Positions 57,073-64,000 of a DNA stretch of 64,000 nt are shown piece by piece; position 1 is the first letter of the stretch, and every line of letters starts with the position of its first letter. The position numbers and the translations under genes are program-made. Under the pieces are notes generated by a model. It did no database searches. It was not told the DNA's origin and saw only the letters and a list, made by a program, of their open reading frames with translations. The stretch is from Schistocephalus solidus (Eukaryota > Platyhelminthes > Cestoda > Diphyllobothriidea > Diphyllobothriidae), in NCBI GenBank assembly GCA_017591395.1, contig WEDG01003449.1, forward strand, positions 1 to 64,000. The letters run 5' to 3'.

Positions 57073-57452
57073 CTTGAAGCTGACAACAAAGGCATCCCTG
57101 GCCCAGACACTGGTGAGCAGACGGAGAGTTTTTGGTACGGGTGAAAGATGCACCGTGAGAGAACCGTTGGTGCCGACTCTAACACACCTCGACGAGAAGA
57201 CATGGTCTGTTTCAGTCTGTTCGGATGGGACGCCGTCGCCGACATGCAGTTTGTGTTGTGGCAGAAGATCGCGTGGAATGAAGAAATCGGAGACGGCAGC
57301 TGCCAAATAAACCAACAGCGGCATAGACTGACGAACGGCGTCCACGTCGTCTTCCAGAGGCGCCGGCGTCTGCAACATCAGACGGCAGAGCCAACGCAGC
57401 TTCACTAAGTAATCCTCGACCGTGAAGAACTCCAACAGCAGGAGACGGTCCT
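57073..57452 (-). CDS. PPCS: PPCS central exon
   Basis: Minus strand: a strong acceptor (TTTTCCCCGCTTTCCTAG) ends at 57,453. Two bases complete a Lys codon from the previous exon. The frame reads DRLLLLEFFTVEDYLVKLRW, LLVYLAAAVSDFFIPRDLLP, QHKLHVGDG, GSLTVHLSPVPKTLRLLTSV and WARDAFVVSFK. The YLAAAVSDF(Y/F)(V/I)P block is the signature of the CoaB/PPCS fold and matches the human FYLAAAVSDFYVPVSEMPEH (recalled). The exon ends at TTCAAG/GTGATT in phase 0, joining LETDK in the 53,774 exon exactly where the human SFKLETD lies. Confidence 0.92.
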
Positions 57453-58540
57453 CTAGGAAAGCGGGGAAAAGCAGAGCAAGGACAGGTGAAATGTCATCAC
57501 GCGCACACAAACAGTAGTTGCAGCGACCGACAAAGCCAAAAGGCGCAGGGCAAAAGGGATTCGCTGCTAGGAGATCAGCATTTCCTGTGGTAGACGCAAG
57601 AGGCTAAAGGGATCTCAGTTGCATTCCTCACAAAGTTCTGTTCTGTAATCCTCCTGCGAGGTCATCCAGCAAACACCCAACAGCTTGGAAAACTGATCAG
57701 TACTCTTCTCCCGACTTGTAGAGCTGGCTGTGAGAGCTTCCTACCTCTCACGGTGTGATTTAAGAAGGACATTGACTAATAAAAAATATCAAAAACTTAA
57801 GTGTCAGTTCGACCGTCGCAATCCAACGATGTCAACCGGATGCTTCAAACCATGGTGGTGCAGGGAAGTTGACTTGACTTTTAAGTGATAGCAGACTTGC
57901 ACTGCAGCTACCGCACTCTATCCTCCTCTCCCACGTAGTGTAATACAGCTAACAAGTACATTCGGCAATCTTCAGCGCAGAAGGTTCTGCGCGATTCATA
58001 AGCCTCCACCGCTACATATATGGCAAGTTGATTTCACATGTTCATATGCGTAATCATTTTGTAACTAAATTTAATTCACTACCTGACGTTTTTCATTGTA
58101 CTTTTTATTTGTAGATAGGGTTTGATGATGATGATTGATGATGAGACCCCTTCGGCTGCCGATAGTGTCCATATTTAGCTATACGGTAGTGCAAAAGTGT
58201 TGTGCCAAAGCCTACCAAATTTTTTAACGTTTCAGTCATAAACCACCAGCCAGGACAACAGTTTAATATAGGAAATAGAAGTTTGAAGAAACTGGAAACA
58301 CTTTACTTAAGCCGCGATCAGGAAGACCGTCTGATGAAATCATAAAGTGGTAAATTTTGTAAAAGAAAATGAAGGCACAAATCAAGAAGGAACTTCACGA
58401 CAGCGTGTATGTCTTCACAAAGTCCTGGTCACATATATCTCACAAAAGAAAAATTAAAAAAATGTAACTGAATTGTTTAATTTATACTTACTGTTTTTGT
58501 GTTCTAGTGTTATTAGACTTATGAATTGCACAGTATGTCT
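57453..58540. other. PPCS intron with a composite-repeat fragment
   Basis: 57,800-57,950 is an inverted fragment of module A of the composite repeat (CAGTTCGACCGTCG ... GATAGCAGACTTGCACTGCA ... TACCGCACTCTATCCTCCTC). Near 58,125 is a short GAT run. Nothing else is recognised. Confidence 0.6.
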
Positions 58541-58549
58541 ATATTAATA

Positions 58550-58695
58550 GGGGGTTATGGCAGATGTGAATAACTCATTTGACCCAGCTGGCAAAAAATC
58601 GGCGGCCTATGTGGGCTTCGAACCAAAGCCAGCTTTAGTACAGCCAACGCTCTAGCCAACTGAGCTAAGAGGCCCCACCGGGGGCCGTGAGTTTA
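58550..58695 (-). mobile_element. tRNA-like SINE head, antisense
   Basis: On the minus strand, GGGGCCTCTTAGCTCAGTTG is followed by GCTAGAGCGTTGGCTGTACT. This gives a good D-arm/A box (TAGCTCAGTTGG) and a near-consensus B box (GGTTCGAAGCC, one mismatch). The anticodon and T stems pair poorly and the anticodon loop is too long, so it is not a functional tRNA. It is a different family from the subfamily 1/2 SINEs. Confidence 0.6.
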
Positions 58696-58700
58696 ATCAC

Positions 58701-59023
58701 ATTTCGGCTAAGTTGTCCGCCCAGCATACTAAAACATATGGGATGTACCGATTCTGTTAAAATAAGCTGACTGTCCCAACCGGATTTCCAAAACAATCAA
58801 TGTAGAATCCACCAGATGACTACCAGGCACAATCCATTAAGAGGGGATTTTGGTAGATTTAAATAATTCTTGCGACTCTATTGCGCCTGGTAGTCAGCTG
58901 ATGGATTCTGCATTGGTTACTTAGGAAATCCTGCTAAAACAGTCAGCTTATTGTATCAGAATTGGTGGATTCCATACGCTTTAGTAGGCTAGGAACACTG
59001 CGGACTAGTTACCCGAAGCAAAT
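58701..59023. repeat. Fold-back repeat with arms of about 145 bases
   Basis: The left arm (58,701-58,842) and the inverse of the right arm (58,873-59,023) share ATAAGCTGACTG, GATTTCC, CAATG(T/C)AGAATCCA(C/T)CAG, TGACTACCAGGC(A/G)CAAT and, outermost, TTCGG(C/G)TAA ... GTCCGC ... TACTAAA. The loop is about 30 bases (AGAGGGGATTTTGGTAG). The element would fold into a long imperfect hairpin in RNA or single-stranded DNA. It is flanked by tRNA-like heads at 58,620-58,690 (-) and 59,163 (+), both pointing away from the centre. Confidence 0.8.
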
Positions 59024-59162
59024 ACGATATTCAGCCTTGATCAATAGGACAGTGTGAGATTTTATATTCTTTATCCTCATCGATGCTGTGCTCAGGGACA
59101 GTGTCATAAGCACATGTTGTGAATAATTTATTTGAACCAAAGTAGAACTAAATTCATGGCTC

Positions 59163-59245
59163 ACATTTGAGGCCTCGTAGCTCACGTGGTTAGTGTTGGC
59201 TGTAATAAAGTTTTCCCCTTGCTGTCGTGTTTTCAAGTGCCAATG
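59163..59245 (+). mobile_element. tRNA-like SINE head, decayed
   Basis: GAGGCCTCGTAGCTCACGTG then GTTAGTGTTGGCTGTAATAA matches the head at 58,620-58,690 read on the other strand, up to the GTTGGCTGTA(C/A)TAAAG point. After that the B box is lost. Confidence 0.55.
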
Positions 59246-59249
59246 AGAC

Positions 59250-60589
59250 CGCTGATTTTTTCACAATTTTGTCAAATGAAATATATACCCATATGTATAA
59301 AGCAACCCCGGCAAAGTGGTCGCCGGGACTAAAATGAGCTCGTTTTAGGAGCCAGAAGCAAAGCGCGATTGATTTGCATAGACACCATTAGTGGCAGGGA
59401 TGGTCTGGAGGTTGACACCTGACAGGGACACAAGAGTTTGACAACTCAAGCCCGTTCAGGCTCTGCGAGTTTCCGCCTTAATAAAACCTAACCCGACAAG
59501 TGTTCGATTGTCAAAGGTGTGTCACTGTCTGTCTGTTGAAAGTGTTCAATGAGTTAAGCAAAGTTTAGGATACAAATGATGTCCAAATGCTACGATATTG
59601 CTACGCCCCACATCCGAGACAGTTTTGCACAGCAACGAAATGAGTCTTTCCCACAAACGTTGAAATAGCTAGCAGCAAACCAAGGCAACCTGTGACAGTC
59701 ATGCAACGTTTATCCAAGAACCAAACGATAATTATAGAATCAAAACAAGTTTGGTTCCCATAGCATTAGGTCAAGAGAATAATTTGATTCGCAGGACGTG
59801 ACAAAAATATCGGGAAGAAAAAACTGGGCTGGAGGAAAACCTTTGTCTTTAAGGGAAAGCGACGTTTCACAAAGGTAGCACACAGTGCCATCGGACAGTT
59901 GATCCAGTAGACAAAGGCACCTCTAACCAGGAAGGAAACGAGGTCCCAGGACACCCACCTTGTTTAAAATTCTCCGTTTACCGTCACTTATTTTTCAAGT
60001 CATCAGAAGAGGGTTGGTCCTTGTTAAAGACGTATTATGCAATAGCCAACTTTCTGATAGATAAATTTCTTCTCTTCCTTCTCTGAGGCCTTTAAAGAGG
60101 ACAGGAGGTCCACTCACCTGTGTAAAGATAGGAACAGCGCCAAAGTAATGTTCGAACTGATTTTTTTGAAATCGAAGCTGAAGTATTGCCCTGTGTTGGT
60201 GGATTTGGTTTGATGACACAGATCAAAATGAATCCGGAGGGTCAAGCCAGCAGTTTTTGTCCGCCAAATGAACCGATGCAGACTGAAATGACTCCTGCGG
60301 AGTTGCTAACTTCTAGATCAGGGTTCGTCTATGGCAAGCGAGTGACGGTGAATTCACGACACATCAGCCACTCTGTCCGATCTATTCCCTCCCGCTCATG
60401 TGATCACACATTCTGCCCCCCGCGCGGACAGACCGACACGCGTCACCGCTAACGCCCGAGCGCTGCGCGTCGGCGACAGTGTGGAGCAGTGCGTTCTCAA
60501 ACTGCTGGAGCAAGGTGTCAGTGATTTTTTTCCACCAATATCAACAAAAACTTTGGAAAAGGGAAGGGGACGTCACTGAGGAAACTCAC
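59250..60589. other. PPCS intron, no confident gene
   Basis: On the plus strand, 60,430-60,520 reads RVTANARALRVGDSVEQCVL in a frame without supporting exons. It could be chance or an exon of an unrecognised gene on the opposite strand. No repeat shared with the rest of the window is seen. Confidence 0.3.
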
Positions 60590-60864
60590 TGAATTTGGAA
60601 AAGTTACGAGTACAATCAGCGACCAGTGAGACGAGTCCTTGCACGGCATTATCTTCAATCTCGCGCCTCTTTGCCATCGTCGTCACAGGATTGTTGTAGT
60701 CAGCCGCCGTCATCGTCGTCGCCGTGGAGGGCCTGTAGGTGGCCCTGACACCCCGGTTGATGCGGTGCATGAAGGGTACAAAGGAGTAACGTCGATGCAG
60801 GAAGACGACAGCGTAGCCCGCCTTGAGGAAGTACTCCGCGCTCACGGCCCCACGCTGACCCGTA
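60590..60864 (-). CDS. PPCS: PPCS upstream exon
   Basis: Minus strand: the acceptor CCTTCATTTCCTCCCAG ends at 60,865; entry is in phase 2. The frame reads [39 protein letters not shown] and, later, [20 protein letters not shown]. This matches the human block SSGRRGATSAEAFLAAGYGV then LFLYRARSAFPYAHRF (recalled), the nucleotide-binding edge of PPCS. The donor AATTCA/GTGAGT leaves phase 1, which fits the 57,452 exon. The preceding exon should carry the GGT..PLE..VRxxDNFS motif. I do not find it between 60,880 and 64,000, where SINE and Penelope-like sequence lie. Confidence 0.88.
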
Positions 60865-60995
60865 CTGGGAGGAAATGAAGGAGAGCATAATGGTAGGGTT
60901 AGCTTGAAAGATCTCATAAATGAGGCACAACACTCAGCCGCCAGCTCTCCACATTGCAGGAGTTTCCTTTCAAAAGGAAGCTCCGATAGCACTGT

Positions 60996-61018
60996 TTATA
61001 TATATATATATATATATT
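60996..61018. repeat. (TA)n microsatellite at a SINE tail
   Basis: A run of about eleven TA units lies exactly at the 3' end (minus strand) of the SINE tandem. Confidence 0.95.
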
Positions 61019-61460
61019 GAAAAGGTGAAACCGACAAAGACAAGGGAGACCGGAATGGCCATTTCTGGCTTATTAGCCATCATCAGCCAGTCATACCCAA
61101 TCCCAAGTGTGGCACACCTGGGATTCGAACCCGCGACCTTTGGTATTTGAGTCGAATGCTCTACCATTGAGCCACGGGCTCGTTGTTTTGTCGGTTGTGA
61201 TCGGGAATATGATGATAGTGTGGGGCTCACCGATCTGCTTAAGGAAAATGCATGTTCCGTTGTGCCCTGGAGCTCAGACTAGAGCCCTCGCAGGCAGTTG
61301 CATAGCGACGTGTAGCATATGTTGATAAGGTGGAACCGACAAAGACAAGGGAGACCGGAATGGCCATTTCTGGCTTATTAGCCGTCATCAGCCAGTCATA
61401 CCCAATCCCAAGTGTGGCACACCTGGGATTCGAACCCGCGACCTTTGGTATTTGAGTCAC
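61019..61460 (-). mobile_element. Tandem tRNA-derived SINE, two monomers, 305-base period
   Basis: On the minus strand the first, head-truncated monomer starts near 61,460 with GGTCGCGGGTTCGAATCCCA (B box), then the body ACTTGGGATTGGGTATGACT ... AAGCCAGAAATGGCCATTCC. The second monomer follows with the complete head: GCCCGTGGCTCAATGGTAGA (A box) and GGTTCGAATCC (B box) at about 61,190-61,120. The phrase ACCGACAAAGACAAGGGAGA occurs at 61,030 and 61,335, a period of 305. The two bodies differ at few sites. The array ends in (TA)n. A and B boxes are near-perfect pol III promoter matches, so this is the best candidate for a recently active copy. Confidence 0.9.
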
Positions 61461-61865
61461 TGTCTAGTCACCCCCTCCCCTGACATGGCAAACAACAGTT
61501 GAGACTATTAATACCTCCAACATCGGTGCACTTACCTCTGCCCCCATCCCGCATCGACGACCATTATGTTTACCGTCTGCAGTCGCATTCAGTCACCATC
61601 CCCCTTCGCCTCCGACACAGAGAGCCCTAACAGCCCCCCTAACCGGCTCCAATCCAATTATGTGGCCATTCCTCACACCCCAGTTGGTTGTTTTGTCCTT
61701 GTCTGTCCTGTAGCACAAACTGGTCATCTGACCATTTCATTTCTCCTCTGTTCATTTCGTCTGACGACGGGTTGGTGTGACCAACTTGAAAATTCACGAG
61801 CAAAACTCGATTTTTCCGACGAACCTTCTTTCTTCATTATCATCTCGGACTGCATACTACCTCAG
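61461..61865. other. Spacer between SINE tandem and Penelope-like element
   Basis: A 112-codon frame (61,566-61,904 +) overlaps the presumed 5' part of the Penelope-like element in a different frame. No recognised gene; it may be that element's 5' untranslated part. Confidence 0.4.
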
Positions 61866-61869
61866 TTTC

Positions 61870-64000
61870 TCAACATATTTTTGGGCGTCAAACGCTTATT
61901 CTAACCAGACGTTGGGAGAAATTCGCACAGAGACAGGCGGCAACTTTCGAGCAGCTAACGTTTCTCCACCGCTGTCGGGATCATGGTATCCTACCTAAGT
62001 CTCTTCGCTTCAAGCCTACGCTGCCGAATGATACCGGAAAACTACTTGCTCGGAAGTATGGATTTCAGGTCCTGAGAGCCATTATATCAGATGTCCATCA
62101 TCGTCTTGACAGATTCGAAGCAACAATATCCGATCTTAGAAGACGGTGCTTTTCCTTACTACCTGACGGTGTACTTGGTGAGGTGCAACAACGAATAAAT
62201 ACCACTACCATAGACGCCAGGCTAAAGAAACGGATCGAACTTCAGATGAAACTGCAATCCCTTCTCCGTCCTGCCATCGAGAACAACATGTCTACGAGAG
62301 TCGTTAACCTCTCGAAAAGGAGTCTCACACCCGCTGAATTCAGCTTACTATCTAAAGGAACAAAATTCAGCCATACCGATGCCGCACCTACTAACTTCCT
62401 CGCGAGCCTCGAATCTCTCCTACTGACCTCTGCTGTCCCTGAAGACACGCGCGCAGACACACGCAGCTGCGCCACGGGCCTCCTTCGGCAAAGGAAACAC
62501 CGCCAAGTGTTATCGATCGACGAAGAAAAGGACTACGGTCTCTGAAGACTGATGACAGCATAGTTATTGTGCCGGCCGACAAAGGTGACGCGACTGTCAT
62601 TATGGAAAAGGTTGATTACATCAACAAAGCTAATCGAATCTTTAACGATCAAGACGCCTACACATCAATCGCTGCAGACCCAACAAAAAAGCAGGCCGCA
62701 GCCCTGAAGAAGAAAGTGAATGAGCTCACCCGACTGAAGCTCATAAGTCCTGCTGATTCCAAATGTATGATTCTCAGTGATCACCGTATCGCACATGCGT
62801 ATGGCCTTCCAAAGGTGCACAAAGCCGAAGCACCACTGAGAATCATAGTACCACTCATTGGATCGCCCACGTACAACCTTGCCAAATGGTTATACAGGTA
62901 TCTGAAGCATCTGACTGATGGATCGCAAAATAGCGTCAAAAATTCCCAGGTCTTCCTTCAGCAGATCCAAGGCGTCAATGTAAGTCCTGATGAATGCATG
63001 CTATCATTCGATGTAGTTGCCTTATTTTCCTCAATACCGCATGACCTGGCAATTGAGAGTGTAGCTCGACGCCTACAAGACAATCCTGTCGATATGCCAT
63101 TGCAACACGTTCTAGATATGCTTAAAATCTGTCTGAAGAACTATTGTAAATTCGATGGGAAATATTATCAACAGGTTAAGGGCACTCCAATGGGCTCGCC
63201 GATATCGGGTCTCCTCGCGGAACTCGTATTACAACAATTAGAGGAGGAGGTAATGCGAACTTTCAAGCCAAAATTGTGGCTCCGATATGTAGATGATACC
63301 TTTGTTATCATGAAAACCTGTGAGGTTGAGCAGCTGCATCAGAGTCTAAATAATATTTTCCCAGCTATCCAATTTACTCGCGAAGAGGCAACGAGAAATA
63401 TCCTCCCGTTTCTAGACGTGAGTATTCGAAAACTGGAGAATGGTGAGTTGACAACAAGCGTGCACCGCAAAGGCTCAAATGCTGACATCATACTTAACTA
63501 TGACAGCAACCATCCAGCTAACCACAAAAGGAGTTGCGTTCGAACGCTTTTTCATCGGGCTTTTCGCTACTGTAGCAGTGACGACCTTCTTAAGAAGGAA
63601 CTTGCTTACTTGTATCGCTTATTCCGACTCAATGGATACCCGGTCAGCTTTGTAAAAAACTGCCTCAGACGCCAGAGACAACCACAAAGCGTCGAGTCTA
63701 ATGGAGAAACAGTTTCGCGGAAATTCTACTGTCTACCCTACATGCAGGGAATTTCCGAAGCGATCGCCAGACAATTAAATCGGTTTGGTATCTCCATCGC
63801 TCACAAACCGGCGTCCTCCCTGCGCGCAGCACTATCGCGAGTCAAAGACCCCACAGTAAAAGAGCAGCAAACGAATGTAATTTACCGAATTCCGTGTGAA
63901 AATTGCTCTAGCGCATACGTAGGCCACACGGGTCGACAACTTGGGACCCGCATAAACGAACATAAATTGGCCATCAGCCGACGCGATTCCTTGTCCCTCG
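61870..64000 (+). mobile_element. Penelope-like retroelement, near-complete ORF with one frameshift, continues past window
   Basis: One frame is open from about 61,870 to 62,535. It contains TRRWEKFAQRQAATFEQLTF, LHRCRDHGILPKSLRFK and SIDEEKDYG. The following frame is open from about 62,487 to the window end. It contains SIVIVPADKGDATVIMEKVD (about 62,557), AYGLPKVHKA (62,797), PLRIIVPLIGSPTYN (about 62,836), LSFDVVALFSSIP (63,001), KGTPMGSPISGLLAELV (63,178) and the catalytic RYVDDTFVIM (63,286). A GIY-YIG-type nuclease motif follows near the end: NVIYRIPCENCSSAYVGHTG then RQLGTRINEHK (63,877-63,970), with a CxxC inside. The two frames join by one missing base near 62,535. Reverse transcriptase plus C-terminal GIY-YIG is diagnostic of Penelope-like elements. 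The 3' end is outside the window. Confidence 0.93.

Noticed and set aside
58618..58690. Possible tRNA gene on the minus strand
   Set aside because: The anticodon loop is too long, and the anticodon and T stems need several mismatches or wobble pairs. A second decayed copy of the head lies at 59,163.
60430..60520. Plus-strand segment RVTANARALRVGDSVEQCVL as an exon of another gene
   Set aside because: Composition looks coding-like, but I recognise no family and found no supporting splice partner in the PPCS intron.
61120..61195. Possible tRNA gene on the minus strand
   Set aside because: A and B boxes are near-perfect, but the sequence is the head of a tandem SINE with a 305-base period and continues into the SINE body.

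Overview
This is a nuclear genome fragment of an invertebrate animal, and most likely of a parasitic flatworm. The sequence shows intron-rich genes with long repeat-packed introns plus very short ones, several decayed non-LTR retrotransposons, a Penelope-like element and tRNA-derived SINEs. From memory, translations of the same repeats are common among predicted proteins of diphyllobothriidean tapeworms (the Spirometra / Diphyllobothrium / Schistocephalus group). That taxonomic guess is inference and was not searched. I see no operon, CRISPR array or prokaryotic feature.

Layout. 1-12,440 is a repeat block. A segment of at least 3.9 kb occurs twice (1-3,890 and about 7,870-11,790, offset 7,912 bp). 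Each copy carries an antisense CR1-like RT fragment, a 5'-truncated RTE-like LINE whose C-terminus encodes decayed zinc fingers, and part of a composite repeat that can end in (GT)n. A separate CR1-like LINE (about 4,690-6,640) lies between the copies. 12,440-15,500 holds LINE debris. About 15.5-48.5 kb (+) is a multi-exon gene for the nucleoporin RANBP2/Nup358. I can chain fourteen exons from 21,150 to 48,548 with matching splice phases, except for one unresolved frame switch in the exon at 36,294. Two possible upstream exons (15.5 and 16.4 kb) are tentative. The encoded protein has an N-terminal helical domain, a coiled-coil/proline linker, FG repeats, three Ran-binding domains, two RanBP2-type zinc fingers and one IR1-like SUMO-E3 motif. 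It has no cyclophilin domain. Its introns contain mostly antisense LINE fragments, SINEs, a palindrome and a fold-back element.

53.5-60.9 kb (-) carries three exons of phosphopantothenoylcysteine synthetase (PPCS, coenzyme A biosynthesis). The first exon is not visible, and the last exon has a one-base frameshift in a C/G triplet. Its introns hold two fold-back elements, composite repeats and tRNA-like sequences. 61.0-61.46 kb is a tandem pair of tRNA-SINE monomers (-). About 61.87-64.0 kb is a Penelope-like element (+), open except for one frameshift and running off the window end.

Nothing links the two host genes functionally: one is a nuclear pore scaffold and SUMO/Ran factor, the other a metabolic enzyme. 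The most distinctive signals are the single IR1-like module split by an intron, the polyglutamine tract inside a Ran-binding domain, a fold-back element family, tandem tRNA SINEs, a composite repeat tied to a GT microsatellite, and the segmental duplication that copied an already dead LINE.
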